Positions 9,342 to 18,562 of a stretch of 64,000 nucleotides of DNA are shown one piece after another; within the stretch, counting starts at the first letter, position 1; every line of letters starts with the position of its first letter. The notes under the pieces are model-generated. The model made no database searches. It saw only the letters and a program-made list of their open reading frames with translations, and was not told the DNA's origin. This DNA comes from Lawsonia intracellularis PHE/MN1-00 (GTDB taxonomy: Bacteria; Desulfobacterota; Desulfovibrionia; Desulfovibrionales; Desulfovibrionaceae). The position numbers were made by a program, and so were the translations under genes. The stretch is from the NCBI RefSeq assembly GCF_000055945.1, contig NC_008011.1, forward strand, positions 987,501 to 1,051,500, written 5' to 3'.

Positions 9342-10715
9342 ATGGATCAGGATGCTTGTACTCATAGTGCTGCTCTTATCTTAGCTGCAGGTAAAGGAAC
9401 CCGTATGTGTTCTAATAAACCAAAAGTTCTTCATACACTATTAGGAGAACCACTATTATTCCATGTTATTTCAGCACTAAGACCACTATTTGGAAGTAAT
9501 ATTTGGGTAGTCATTGGCCATGGTTCATCTCTTATACAGTCTATATGTAGTGACCTATCGTTAAATTTTATTTATCAAGAAAAACAGCTTGGTACGGCTA
9601 ATGCTGTGTCAATAGCTCTACCGGTATTACAACAGTCAAGAATTAAACGACTTATGGTAATAAATGGAGATATGCCACTTATTACATCAGATTTACTTGA
9701 ATGTATCATAAAAAAATCTGATAAGACAGACTTTGTGTTTGCAACCTTAAAACTTCCTTTACCTAATGATTATGGTCGAATTCTAAGAAGAGAAGGGAAA
9801 ATTTATTCCATTATTGAGGCAAAAGATATTGAGCCTTCATTACAACATGATACTACTGTAGAAGTTAATGCAGGACTCTATTATTTTTCTTTAGAAGTTG
9901 TAGATAAATGTTTACCTATGATTAAAAATGAAAATAAAAGTCAAGAATATTACTTTACAGACATAATAGAACTGGCAGTAGAAAATGGTTATCTAGTTGA
10001 TTCTATTTATTTTGAGGAAGATTGGCATTTTTTAGGAGTTAATACTCCAAAAGATTTGTCGTATGTGGAGTCAATTCAGCAAGCTTTTATTATAGAAAAG
10101 CTATTACAATCTGGTGTTATTATTCATTCTCCTGAAAGTGTCCGTATTAGTCCTTTTGCAACTATTGAACCTGGTGTAGAAATTTATGGTCCCTGTGAAA
10201 TTTACGGTGCTTCATATATAGCCTCTGGATCCATTATTTATTCACATAGTTGGATAAAAAATACTACAATATCACATGATGTATGTATTTACTCTTTTTG
10301 TCACTTAGATACAGTTATTATAAAAGATAAGTGTTCTATAGGTCCTTATGCGAGATTAAGGCCAGGTTGTCATTTAGAGGAGCAAGTTTGTATAGGAAAT
10401 TTTGTTGAAATCAAAAAAACACAATTAGGAAAGCATGTAAAAATAAATCACTTAAGCTATATTGGGGATGCTATTGTTGGTGATGAAAGTAATATTGGTG
10501 CTGGGACAATAACATGTAATTATGATGGAGAAAACAAACATCATACGTTTATAGGTAAAAAAGCTTTTATAGGAAGTAATACAGCTCTTGTTGCACCTTT
10601 GACTATTGGAGAAAAATCATTAATTGGTGCTGGATCTGTGATTATTAGAGACGTTCCTGAAAATATGGTTTCTATAGCTAGAGGAAAACAGAAAAATTTT
10701 TCTAAGCGGAAGTAG
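9342..10715 (+). CDS. glmU: Bifunctional GlcN-1-P acetyltransferase / GlcNAc-1-P uridyltransferase
   Basis: Makes UDP-GlcNAc, the precursor for peptidoglycan and lipid A. The N-terminal nucleotidyltransferase domain starts LILAAGKGTRM (about 13-23) and has the NGDMPLI metal-site motif. The C-terminal half is a left-handed beta-helix of hexapeptide repeats, ending with the acetyltransferase region NIGAGTITCNYDGENKH and IGSNTALVAP. At 457 residues it is full length. AGAGG lies shortly upstream of the ATG. It supplies MurA, encoded later in this window. Confidence 0.96.
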   Translation: MDQDACTHSAALILAAGKGTRMCSNKPKVLHTLLGEPLLFHVISALRPLFGSNIWVVIGHGSSLIQSICSDLSLNFIYQEKQLGTANAVSIALPVLQQSRIKRLMVINGDMPLITSDLLECIIKKSDKTDFVFATLKLPLPNDYGRILRREGKIYSIIEAKDIEPSLQHDTTVEVNAGLYYFSLEVVDKCLPMIKNENKSQEYYFTDIIELAVENGYLVDSIYFEEDWHFLGVNTPKDLSYVESIQQAFIIEKLLQSGVIIHSPESVRISPFATIEPGVEIYGPCEIYGASYIASGSIIYSHSWIKNTTISHDVCIYSFCHLDTVIIKDKCSIGPYARLRPGCHLEEQVCIGNFVEIKKTQLGKHVKINHLSYIGDAIVGDESNIGAGTITCNYDGENKHHTFIGKKAFIGSNTALVAPLTIGEKSLIGAGSVIIRDVPENMVSIARGKQKNFSKRK

Positions 10716-10813
10716 TTTTATTTGGTAATATGATGAGATAGATAATGTATTTGTATAAGTATCTCATAGAATATAGTATTGCTATCTTTTAGGAAAGGAC
10801 ATAGAATAATTTT

Positions 10814-11047
10814 ATGGAACTTTTTGATCTTTTAGAACAGCGAGTGATGGATTTATATAAGGAAATTCTTCTTCTCCGAGAGGAAAATAACATGTTAAAG
10901 GTAACCTCTGTTGGTCTTGCTGAGATGAGAGAAGAGAATCGTGTACTTAAAGAAGCATTAGAAAGAGAGCAGAGTATTCATGAGCAGATCCATAAGCGTA
11001 TTGATAACTTGCTTGCAACAATACATGAAACTAACATACCATCCTAG
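10814..11047 (+). CDS. Short coiled-coil protein, possible ZapB-like partner of ZapA
   Basis: A 77-residue, almost wholly helical protein with heptad-like spacing (LLEQRVMDLYKEILLLREE, then MREENRVLKEALERE) and no membrane segment or cysteines. Its size, coiled-coil nature and position 17 bp before zapA suggest a divisome partner comparable to E. coli ZapB, which bridges ZapA to the chromosome terminus. Sequence similarity to ZapB is not obvious, so function is inferred from context. AGGAAAGG lies about 16 bases upstream of the ATG. Confidence 0.7.
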   Translation: MELFDLLEQRVMDLYKEILLLREENNMLKVTSVGLAEMREENRVLKEALEREQSIHEQIHKRIDNLLATIHETNIPS

Positions 11048-11064
11048 TGGTAGTGTAAACCATA

Positions 11065-11328
11065 ATGCATAATTTTCAATTCAATGTCCTTGGTGTGGAC
11101 ATCTCTTTTAAAGCTCAAGCAGATCCTGAGCGAATTGAGCAAGCAAGAGCTTTTATAGAAGAGCAGTATGAAAGGTTAAAAAATTGTGGAGGACAGCTTA
11201 GCAGAGATAAACTGCTAGTGCTTTTGGTTTTAGGTGTAGTAGATGACTTATTGCAATCACAGCAACAGTTAGATGAGCTTGAAAGCCGTTTTTCATCATT
11301 GCTGAAATGTATAGAAGAGATAGGTTAG
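11065..11328 (+). CDS. zapA: Cell division protein ZapA
   Basis: Small protein that cross-links FtsZ filaments at the Z ring. The 87 residues show the ZapA layout: a beta-hairpin start (FNVLGVDISFKAQADPERIEQA), then a helix and a C-terminal coiled coil (SQQQLDELESRF). It follows the coiled-coil gene by 17 bp and precedes the 6S RNA locus, an arrangement known from many proteobacteria. Confidence 0.88.
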   Translation: MHNFQFNVLGVDISFKAQADPERIEQARAFIEEQYERLKNCGGQLSRDKLLVLLVLGVVDDLLQSQQQLDELESRFSSLLKCIEEIG

Positions 11329-11357
11329 TTTAAAGCTTAAATATTATGTTGATAAGA

Positions 11358-11363
11358 TATAAT
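11358..11363 (+). promoter_or_regulatory. -10 element of the 6S RNA promoter
   Basis: TATAAT matches the sigma-70 -10 consensus exactly and sits about 8-12 bases before the expected 5' end of the 6S RNA. The -35 region, 17 bases upstream, is weak (GCTTAA), overlapping the zapA downstream edge. Confidence 0.55.
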
Positions 11364-11370
11364 ATGTGTT

Positions 11371-11570
11371 GATAAGCCTAAGAAATTACCTGGGGCGTTT
11401 GTGGACTTGTATGATGCTAACCTCACAAGTAAAAAAATGGAATTACTATTATGTTAACAGGTGTGTTTACTCCATGTGAGTATACCTAAACGTTAGCTAA
11501 TAGTTCCCACCTGGTTTTATTCAGGTTCTGAATCTGCATGTATACGGCGTCCTTGGGTACTATTTATATA
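11371..11570 (+). ncRNA. ssrS: 6S RNA (RNA polymerase-binding regulatory RNA)
   Basis: 6S RNA mimics an open promoter and sequesters sigma-70 RNA polymerase in stationary phase. Bases 11387-11397 (TACCTGGGGCG) pair with 11546-11559 to form a long closing stem with one bulge and several G-U pairs. Inside lie AT-rich arms that could form the central bubble, then the hairpin ACCTG/CAGGT near 11511-11525 preceded by GTTCCC. The position directly after zapA is typical for ssrS. No protein frame crosses it. Ends are approximate; an Rfam 6S covariance-model search would settle them. Confidence 0.8.
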
Positions 11571-11687
11571 AGATAAATTAACCTGTTATTAGGTTTAATA
11601 AGTTATACATAACTCCTTACCATAAGTCCTTTTATTATTTGCTTTGGCTTAGAGCTTATTTGTTTCGACATTATTGGGGGAGGAGTT

Positions 11688-13250
11688 ATGTCGTTTATAC
11701 TTGTTCTCTGTACAGTAAGTTCTCTTTTTGTTGGAGGAGGTACAGGGATTTTTCTTTATAAAAAAGTGAGTAAAAAATATATTGGGGATGCAAAAGAATT
11801 AGCTATACGTATAGTTGAAGAGGCCAGAAAAGAAGGGCAAGCACAAAAAAAAGAAATTTTGCTCCAGGGACAAAATGAAATTTTTAATCAAAAAAAAGAA
11901 TTTGAGTTTGATTTTAAACAAAGGGAGAAGGAGCTTAGTATAAAAGACAAAAAGCTTCAGGTCCAAAGCGAAAGATTAGAAGAACGTCTTGAAAGAGCTG
12001 CAGAAAAAGAGCATGAAATTTTAAAAGTAGAAAAAGAGCTTTCTATTAAAGAACGTAATCTTTTAACTCTTGAAGAGCAGCTAAAAAGTCGTATAGATGA
12101 ACAAGAAAAACAGCTTCAAAAAATTTCCGGATTAACTGTAGAAGAGGCAAAACAATCTCTATTTGAAGAGGTAAAAAACCGTTCTCGCCATGAGTCAGCA
12201 AAAATGATGCGACTTATTGAAGCAGAAGCTGTTGAAACTGCTAATCGTAAAGCAAAAGAAATTATTGCAAATGCTATACAGCGCTATGCTGGTGATTATG
12301 TTTCTGAACATACAGTAACTGCAGTTACACTCCCCAGTGAAGATATGAAAGGCCGCATTATTGGTCGTGAGGGGAGAAATATTCGTGCATTAGAGTCTGC
12401 AACTGGTGTTGACTTTATTATTGATGATACTCCAGAAACTGTTGTTTTATCTGCTTATAGTCCTATGCGTCGTCAAGTAGCTAAAATGGCACTTGAACGT
12501 CTTATTCAAGATGGACGTATTCACCCAGCACGTATTGAAGAAATTGTTCGGAAATGTGAGGAAGATCTTGCAATTCAAGTTCGGGAAATAGGCGAGCAAG
12601 CTACATTTGATATTGGTGTTTATGGTATTCATCCTGAGCTTATACGTATTTTAGGCCAGTTGAACTATCGTACTAGTTATACGCAAAATGTGTTACGTCA
12701 TTCTATAGAAGTTGCATCATTATGTGGTATGATGGCTGCAGAACTTGGTGTTGATATCAAAAAGGCAAAGAGAGCAGGTTTACTCCATGATATAGGAAAA
12801 GCTGTTGATCATGAAGTAGAAGGTTCTCATGCTATTATTGGTGCTGAGTTAGCAAAAAAATTCAATGAAACTGAAGAGATTGTTCATGCAATTGAAGCAC
12901 ACCATGAAGAGAAAGGGAAACCAGAAACTGCCCTTGCTATTCTTGTTCAAGCTTCAGACTGTCTTTCTGGTGCAAGGCCTGGCGCACGACTAGAGCTTCT
13001 TGAAAGCTATGTTAAACGTTTAGAGCATCTTGAAAATATTGCAGGTGAATTTGAAGGGGTATCTAAAGCGTATGCTATTCAAGCAGGACGAGAGGTCCGT
13101 GTAATGGTTGATGCAGATTCCATAGGTGATGATCAAACATACCTTTTGTGTAAAGATATTGCTGGAAGAATTGAAGAAAGTTTAACATACCCAGGTCAAA
13201 TTAGAGTTACGGTAATTCGAGAACATCGTGCTGTTGGGTATGCAAAATAA
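11688..13250 (+). CDS. rny: Ribonuclease Y
   Basis: Membrane-anchored endoribonuclease that starts mRNA decay. The 520 residues contain an N-terminal membrane anchor (about 2-20), a long charged coiled coil (about 30-190), a KH RNA-binding domain ([15 protein letters not shown]) and an HD phosphohydrolase domain with the metal pair His367-Asp368 in [12 protein letters not shown]. The ATG is preceded by GGGGGAGGAG. It follows the 6S RNA. Confidence 0.96.
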   Translation: MSFILVLCTVSSLFVGGGTGIFLYKKVSKKYIGDAKELAIRIVEEARKEGQAQKKEILLQGQNEIFNQKKEFEFDFKQREKELSIKDKKLQVQSERLEERLERAAEKEHEILKVEKELSIKERNLLTLEEQLKSRIDEQEKQLQKISGLTVEEAKQSLFEEVKNRSRHESAKMMRLIEAEAVETANRKAKEIIANAIQRYAGDYVSEHTVTAVTLPSEDMKGRIIGREGRNIRALESATGVDFIIDDTPETVVLSAYSPMRRQVAKMALERLIQDGRIHPARIEEIVRKCEEDLAIQVREIGEQATFDIGVYGIHPELIRILGQLNYRTSYTQNVLRHSIEVASLCGMMAAELGVDIKKAKRAGLLHDIGKAVDHEVEGSHAIIGAELAKKFNETEEIVHAIEAHHEEKGKPETALAILVQASDCLSGARPGARLELLESYVKRLEHLENIAGEFEGVSKAYAIQAGREVRVMVDADSIGDDQTYLLCKDIAGRIEESLTYPGQIRVTVIREHRAVGYAK

Positions 13251-13332
13251 CTGAGATATATAGTTTGTTAATATTTATAGAGAGCGTTATTACAAACTAG
13301 GTAGTTAATTAGATGTAACTTATCTTGTTAAA

Positions 13333-14091
13333 ATGAGATGTAGAACATTAATGCGTATTGCTACTATTATTTTACACTATGGGAATCCAAAGCTTACAGA
13401 AAAAGTATATAGAGCACTTTGTGAAAAAACTTCACAAAGTGATATTGTAGAATCTTCTATCTTTGTTTTTGATAATGCATCTCAAGTACCATATCCTAAT
13501 GCATGGAAGCGTAGTAGTTCAAATTTGTATTGGGCTGGTGCTCTATCTTATTGTTTTCTTCTTGTAAAAGAAATGGGGTTTACACATTTATGGTTTCTTA
13601 ATAATGATATTACATTTATAGGGAATGGCTCATATTTAGCAAAAGCGTATGCTTCTATTCAACGTATAGAGAGAGCAACAGGAAAGTTAGTTGGTATATG
13701 GAGTCCATCTTTAATGTATAATAGCTATCATCCACAAATGTGCAATAGGAAAGATTTTTCTTATAGTCAAGTGAAGCTGATAGATGGTGTAGCTGCACTA
13801 TACAACCTTACATGTCTTGATTCTATAGGTGGCATAGATGCGTTGGATAACTTATATGGATATGGCGTAGATTTATGGATATCTATACGTTCTGATAGAA
13901 AAGGGTGGCTTCTTGTAGTAGATCACTCTATGGTTATACGTCATATTCAACATGGCTCCGCCAAAAATATTAAGGGCTTTATAGAGACTGCTGCTTTTTC
14001 TGAAGAAGTTTTTTTTAGAAAGAGGTTAGGAATAGAGTGGAAACAGCAAATTGAAAGTATGAAAGAACAATATTCATCATTTACTTTTTGA
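13333..14091 (+). CDS. GT2-type glycosyltransferase
   Basis: Probably transfers a sugar to a cell-surface glycan. The protein has the GT-A pattern of family 2: a short hydrophobic strand (IATIILHYGNP), an NAS-type nucleotide contact (VFDNAS), and an acidic metal-binding site in LWFLNNDITF. A later GIDALDNLYGYGVDLWISIR segment resembles the acceptor-side ED motif region of rhamnosyltransferase-like enzymes. There is no membrane segment. Neither the ATG at 13333 nor the one at 13351 has a good ribosome site; the conserved fold begins right after the second. The substrate cannot be read from the sequence. Confidence 0.7.
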   Translation: MRCRTLMRIATIILHYGNPKLTEKVYRALCEKTSQSDIVESSIFVFDNASQVPYPNAWKRSSSNLYWAGALSYCFLLVKEMGFTHLWFLNNDITFIGNGSYLAKAYASIQRIERATGKLVGIWSPSLMYNSYHPQMCNRKDFSYSQVKLIDGVAALYNLTCLDSIGGIDALDNLYGYGVDLWISIRSDRKGWLLVVDHSMVIRHIQHGSAKNIKGFIETAAFSEEVFFRKRLGIEWKQQIESMKEQYSSFTF

Positions 14092-14181
14092 TAATAAATA
14101 TTTTTTAGTTTACTTTAAAGATTATTGATTAATATAGGAATAAGTATAGTTATTCACTAACTAGTTGTAATATCTTTAGTC

Positions 14182-14640
14182 CTAGTGAATAATAATGTAT
14201 TTCATTGTGAGCATTCCCATGGCTGCATTCATTATGCTAATAAGAAATAATACCTTATAGTGTGAAGGTTCTATCCCGGCTACTGCAAGAATACGTCCCA
14301 TATATTGGAGCTGTCCACCCATTAGAAATATCCCAGGAATAAGTATACTAATATGGGTGCTATTAAGGATACCTTCAGTGCAGAGACTAGCCGCTACGCC
14401 AACACCTCCCACAGCTGAAAGCCATGAAGTAAGCAAGACTGTCATAGCTTCACCAGGTAAACTAAATATTGACATAATAGGGGCAAATAGTTCTCCAATA
14501 ATTTTTAGTAACCCTATTATATTTAATGCTTGTATAAGTACAAAAGCCATAATGACGTTTGGCAGGAGATTCATGGTTCCCATTTGCCAGCCTTTACGTA
14601 ATCCAGCTATAAAGACATCATTAATATTTTGTTTAACCAT
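14182..14640 (-). CDS. YjiG/SpmB-like inner-membrane protein
   Basis: A 152-residue membrane protein with about four hydrophobic segments and the nucleoside-recognition (Gate) signature region (LLPNVIMAFVLIQAL, then AVGGVGVAASL). Length and sequence character match E. coli YjiG and Bacillus SpmB. Molecular function is not established for these proteins; transport of a nucleoside-like or other small solute is usually supposed. Its start overlaps the end of the YjiH-like gene by 8 bp, so the two are translationally coupled and probably act as a pair. Confidence 0.75.
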   Translation of the reverse strand: MVKQNINDVFIAGLRKGWQMGTMNLLPNVIMAFVLIQALNIIGLLKIIGELFAPIMSIFSLPGEAMTVLLTSWLSAVGGVGVAASLCTEGILNSTHISILIPGIFLMGGQLQYMGRILAVAGIEPSHYKVLFLISIMNAAMGMLTMKYIIIH

Positions 14641-15310
14641 GGGTTTGCTCTATAGTAACATTTTTTTGTGTAACTAGTATAAGGTAAAGACGTATGACGT
14701 TCATTCCCACCACTTTATAGAAAAGTATAACACACAGGGGAATAATAATTTTTACAGAAAGAAATGGGAATAAGGCTAAACCTGTAGTAAGATAATTTGT
14801 GACTGCTGCTCCTGCAGAAAATTGAAAAGCACCAAATATTGTTCTTTCATTATTAGAAATAAAGCCTTTATCATACAGCTCTCGAGTCATTACACTAGCA
14901 GAATCAGAGCTGTGTAGACTGCTAATAAGTGCAAGCCCTGAAATCCCAGGTAATCCAAACAAAGGTTTCATTAATGGCGTTAATAAGTGTTGTGCAGCAT
15001 ATAGTGCACCAAGGTGTTCAGCAAGTTCTACAATCCCAAGTGCTAACATAATCCCAGGGATAAGAGAAAGACTGAATAAAAATCCCTGACAAGCTCCAGA
15101 ACCACCTAGTCCTACAAATGTAGTAGGTGTTGAGTCTCCTATTGTTCCAAACTTACCAATGAATCTACTGAAGTCCATGATACCAAGCCAGTTTTGAAAT
15201 TTTGAGAAATATCCAGAAAAAAAGAGGATAACAAGTATAAGTATAATATATGAACTTATTTTTATTTTTTTACTTTGGTCAATTTGGGGTATATGGGTAT
15301 TCTTTTCCAT
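14633..15310 (-). CDS. YjiH/SpmA-like inner-membrane protein
   Basis: A 225-residue membrane protein with several hydrophobic helices, conserved loops GGSGACQGFLFSLSLIPG and ISSLHSSDSASVMTRELYDKG, and the Gate-family look of E. coli YjiH (227 residues). First gene of a two-gene operon with the YjiG-like partner. Spore-maturation names of relatives do not imply sporulation here. Function unknown; a two-subunit membrane carrier is the simplest reading. Confidence 0.75.
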   Translation of the reverse strand: MEKNTHIPQIDQSKKIKISSYIILILVILFFSGYFSKFQNWLGIMDFSRFIGKFGTIGDSTPTTFVGLGGSGACQGFLFSLSLIPGIMLALGIVELAEHLGALYAAQHLLTPLMKPLFGLPGISGLALISSLHSSDSASVMTRELYDKGFISNNERTIFGAFQFSAGAAVTNYLTTGLALFPFLSVKIIIPLCVILFYKVVGMNVIRLYLILVTQKNVTIEQTHG

Positions 15311-15364
15311 TGTTATTTTTGCCCCTTATTATAAGTTTGGTTGTATTATCAAAATATAATATTT

Positions 15365-16453
15365 TTATTTACTATTAAATTGTTGTGAAAAAATTTTATA
15401 TGCTAGTTCTTTAGCTTTAGCTCTATTTACTTTATCTGTATCGGTTTTTGGTAATTTTTGAACCTGAATGACATGTTTAGGGCACCAGTATAAAGGTAGG
15501 TTGGCTTTACAAATAGCTAAGTAATCACATACTTTTTTTTCTACAAGGATAACAACAAGTTCTCCGAATTTATGATCAGGAATAGAGGTTATTATAAAAG
15601 GTTGTAATATAAATTTTTTTAGTAGATTTTCTACTAGTTCAATTTGTATTTTTATTCCTCCACTATTGATTATATTATCTTTTCGTCCAATTATTCGGAA
15701 ATTACCACATTCATTTACTTCAGCAATATCATTTGTAACAAGTGGTTTTTTACATATGTTTGGAGCAGTTATAACAAGTGTTCCTTCTGGTGATAATGAG
15801 ACTTTTATACTCTTAAAGGGTGTATACCACTCAGAAGCATTTACTCCATTGAGTTTCCTAAGGGCAATATGTGAAAGTGTTTCTGTCATCCCATACGTTG
15901 ACCAAACAGCATGAGGGAAATCTGCTAATTTTTTTGATAGTGATGTATCAATAGATCCTCCACCAATAATAAGATGTTTGATATTTTTTAGATATGTTGT
16001 GTCTTTTTTATATTCAAGTGTTGTACAGACTTGCATAGGGGTCATAGCAGCGAAAGTAGGTGAACTTTTTATTTGTTTAAGAGGTCTACTTGATGGTGTA
16101 ACATAGAGTAAGTTAAGTCCAGCAAGTAAGGAGCGAACTACAACCATTTTTGCACCAATATACTTTAGAGGCATGCATAGTAAAGCAGTATCGTTAGGCT
16201 TTAATCCTAAAAATGAACATGTTAAATAAGCACTTTGTAGCATACAAGTTTTTTTTACATGGAGAGTTTTTGGCTTCCCTGTAGAGCCAGATGTAGATAC
16301 TTGAATTGTGATTGACTGATTAAACCATTCCTTAAGAAATTGAAAAAGTTCACTTTGAATTTTTTCATTCTTGTTGTTTTTTAATATATTTGTTTTAGAA
16401 AATTTTTCCCCATTGATAAGGATAGATTGTCTTTCTATATTAAATTCAAACAT
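15365..16453 (-). CDS. menE: O-succinylbenzoate-CoA ligase
   Basis: Adenylate-forming enzyme that activates o-succinylbenzoate with CoA in menaquinone synthesis. The 362 residues have the AMP-binding P-loop STSGSTGKPK (about 54-63), the WSTYGMTETLSHIA motif, and the GRKDNIINSGGIKI hinge. It is short for an acyl-CoA ligase but within the range of compact MenE proteins. Assignment to MenE rather than another ligase relies strongly on the adjacent menB and menI genes. Confidence 0.85.
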   Translation of the reverse strand: MFEFNIERQSILINGEKFSKTNILKNNKNEKIQSELFQFLKEWFNQSITIQVSTSGSTGKPKTLHVKKTCMLQSAYLTCSFLGLKPNDTALLCMPLKYIGAKMVVVRSLLAGLNLLYVTPSSRPLKQIKSSPTFAAMTPMQVCTTLEYKKDTTYLKNIKHLIIGGGSIDTSLSKKLADFPHAVWSTYGMTETLSHIALRKLNGVNASEWYTPFKSIKVSLSPEGTLVITAPNICKKPLVTNDIAEVNECGNFRIIGRKDNIINSGGIKIQIELVENLLKKFILQPFIITSIPDHKFGELVVILVEKKVCDYLAICKANLPLYWCPKHVIQVQKLPKTDTDKVNRAKAKELAYKIFSQQFNSK

Positions 16454-16551
16454 ATGTTTATCTTTAATTTGAGAAATATCTTACTAAGATCGTGTAAAGG
16501 TATTATTACTAGCTAGTGGGGATTAATTTAATAATATTTTGTGTGGTTATA

Positions 16552-17373
16552 TTAAGGTAATTTGGGGTATTGCTTAAAGTTAGGTTTACGTTTTTCTAAG
16601 AAAGCATTACTACCTTCTTGTGCTTCATCTGTTAGATAGTAAAGCATAGTCGCATCACCAGCAAGTTCTTGAATTCCAATTTGTCCATCAAGCTCAGCAT
16701 TTAGACCAGCTTTAATCATTCTTAATGCTAATGGGCTATGTTGCATTATTATTTCTGACCATGCTACGGTTTCTTTTTCAAGATCTTTTAGTGGTACAAC
16801 CTTATTTACAAGACCCATCGTAAGAGCTTCCTGTGCAGTATATTGACGGCATAAAAACCAAATTTCTCGTACTTTTTTTTGTCCTACAATACGTGCTAGA
16901 TATGATGAGCCAAGTCCAGCATCAAAGCTCCCCACACGAGGTCCTGTTTGACCAAATATTGCATTTTCAGATGCAATTGTTAGATCACATACAATATGTA
17001 ATACATGCCCCCCTCCTATTGCATAACCATTAACCATAGCAATAACTGGTTTAGGTAGAAAGCGAATTTGTTTCTGTACATCTAATATGTTAAGGCGTGG
17101 GACACCATTTTCATCAATATATCCACCACGACCTTTAACATTCATATCTCCTCCGCTACAGAAGGCTTTATCACCTGAACCTGTTATTATAACAACAGCA
17201 ATATCTTGGCATTCTCGGCAATATAATAATGCATTACTGATTTCAAATGTTGTTGTAGGAGTGAATGCATTACGATAACGCTCTCTATTTATAGTTATTT
17301 TTGCTATTCCTTTGTAATATTGGAATAAAATTTCTTTATATGTTGTAATGGATTCCCATGCATAATTTGACAT
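16552..17373 (-). CDS. menB: 1,4-dihydroxy-2-naphthoyl-CoA synthase
   Basis: Crotonase-fold enzyme that closes the naphthoquinone ring from o-succinylbenzoyl-CoA. The 273 residues carry MenB-specific stretches: [14 protein letters not shown] at the start, the oxyanion region [27 protein letters not shown], and [18 protein letters not shown]. This last motif separates MenB from ordinary enoyl-CoA hydratases. It lies 9 bp after menI and 98 bp before menE on the minus strand. Confidence 0.95.
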   Translation of the reverse strand: MSNYAWESITTYKEILFQYYKGIAKITINRERYRNAFTPTTTFEISNALLYCRECQDIAVVIITGSGDKAFCSGGDMNVKGRGGYIDENGVPRLNILDVQKQIRFLPKPVIAMVNGYAIGGGHVLHIVCDLTIASENAIFGQTGPRVGSFDAGLGSSYLARIVGQKKVREIWFLCRQYTAQEALTMGLVNKVVPLKDLEKETVAWSEIIMQHSPLALRMIKAGLNAELDGQIGIQELAGDATMLYYLTDEAQEGSNAFLEKRKPNFKQYPKLP

Positions 17374-17382
17374 ATAATTATA

Positions 17383-17817
17383 CTAACCTTTATTTGAGTT
17401 ACTTTTTATAATATGGTTTACAACACGTGCTGTTGAAACTATCTCTTCTTCCTCATTTACAATATCTATATGCCATAGATGTGTGGTATTTCCTTTATGT
17501 ATAATTTGTCCTTTCCCTTTAACAAGTTTACCAATAGGAACATTTTTAATATGGTTCCCACTAACTTGAATTCCACATGGGAATTCATTTTCAAGACATA
17601 ATAAATATGAGCCATGACCTGCAATACTTTCTGCTAATGCAAGGGATGCACCTCCACTTAAGTAACCAAATGGTTGAGATGTATGATTTGTCACAGGCAT
17701 AGAGGCAATCACTGTACCTAGTTTACTCTCATGGAATAGGATACCAAGATGTCCAATAAGAGAATTTTTGTATTTAGTATTGTATGTTATTATGTTATGT
17801 TGTTGAGAGTTTTTCAT
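17383..17817 (-). CDS. menI: Hotdog thioesterase, probable DHNA-CoA hydrolase
   Basis: A 144-residue single-domain hotdog protein with the PaaI/YdiI-type pattern: GYLSGGASLALAESIAGHGS in the central helix, then GIQVSGNHIKNVPIGKLVKGKG. Proteins of this type hydrolyse 1,4-dihydroxy-2-naphthoyl-CoA after MenB. Position 9 bp upstream of menB makes that role likely. First gene of menI-menB-menE. Confidence 0.83.
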   Translation of the reverse strand: MKNSQQHNIITYNTKYKNSLIGHLGILFHESKLGTVIASMPVTNHTSQPFGYLSGGASLALAESIAGHGSYLLCLENEFPCGIQVSGNHIKNVPIGKLVKGKGQIIHKGNTTHLWHIDIVNEEEEIVSTARVVNHIIKSNSNKG

Positions 17818-17965
17818 AGGTATATTGGGAGAGGATAAAATATTTTAATAAGTTAGCTAATAATAGAGCTGGGCTATATAGAGTTATTATAATATACTGT
17901 TAATATTATTAGGTCTAGTTTTTCAATAACTGAAAAATTTTTTATTTGGAAATAAGTTTTAATAT

Positions 17966-18001
17966 AGTAAAAAGCCTCTACAGTTAAAACTGTAAAGGCT
18001 T
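17966..18001 (-). terminator. Rho-independent terminator of tRNA-Thr
   Basis: Bases 17972-17985 (AAGCCTCTACAGTT) pair with 17988-18001 (AACTGTAAAGGCTT) with a single mismatch and a tiny loop. Read on the minus strand the stem is followed by TTTTT. It lies about 10 bp downstream of the tRNA 3' end. Confidence 0.85.
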
Positions 18002-18010
18002 AAGATTTTC

Positions 18011-18086
18011 TGGAGCCAGCATGGAGAGTTGAACTCCAGACCTGCTGATTACGAATCAGCTGCTCTACCAACTGAGCTATGCTGGC
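18011..18086 (-). tRNA. tRNA-Thr (anticodon CGT)
   Basis: Minus-strand sequence folds as a tRNA. Acceptor GCCAGCA pairs with TGCTGGC, the anticodon stem GCTGA/TCAGC encloses loop TTCGTAA with anticodon CGT, the T arm carries GTTCAAC, and the 3' CCA is encoded. It is 76 nt long and reads ACG codons. Confidence 0.96.
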
Positions 18087-18109
18087 AAGTATATATAATG
18101 CCCTAAGGC

Positions 18110-18138
18110 TACATATCTTGCCACTAACTGCAAGTCAA
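18110..18138 (-). promoter_or_regulatory. Promoter of tRNA-Thr
   Basis: On the minus strand TTGACT (18133-18138), a 17 bp spacer, then TATGTA (18110-18115) lie 23 bp before the mature tRNA. This is a good sigma-70 arrangement and resembles the TTGACA-N17-TATGTA found before parA. Confidence 0.7.
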
Positions 18139-18172
18139 GCAATAGGAAATTAGTATTATGTACTATTTTATA

Positions 18173-18562
18173 TTATTTTTTCATTACTTTTTTCATATTA
18201 TCTATAGTCATATCTTTATCTGTAAGGTATTGTCCATCAGGAAGAAGTGTAACATCCCCTGCCTTATCTAATGGTAACCCAATCCAACTAGATTCATTCC
18301 CATTTTTATCTGTTACAGTAATATCCCATGCTTCAGCATTTTCTGTTCTACTGATTTCAACCATTGCTTTATCACCATTTTTAAGGGTCTCTTCTTGTAA
18401 AAGATTTTCTTCCCATTGATTAGCATTTGTTGGGGAAACTTTTAATGTATAAATGTCCATTTGGGAGCCATTCATGATATCAAGCTTTTTATTAAGAGCG
18501 AAAACTGATTCTGCAGCAGATAAAACACATACAATAGAAAGTACTATAACTAAACGTTTCAT
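18173..18562 (-). CDS. Small secreted protein of unknown function
   Basis: A 129-residue protein with a clear signal peptide (positive MKR start, hydrophobic core, likely cleavage after SVFA near residue 22). The mature part is about 107 residues, rich in Asp, Asn and Lys, probably beta-rich, and holds no cysteines, so it would need no disulfides. I do not recognise a family. The ATG has AAAGGAGAAAGG upstream, one of the strongest ribosome sites in the window, suggesting good expression. It stands alone upstream of tRNA-Thr on the minus strand. Confidence 0.75.
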   Translation of the reverse strand: MKRLVIVLSIVCVLSAAESVFALNKKLDIMNGSQMDIYTLKVSPTNANQWEENLLQEETLKNGDKAMVEISRTENAEAWDITVTDKNGNESSWIGLPLDKAGDVTLLPDGQYLTDKDMTIDNMKKVMKK

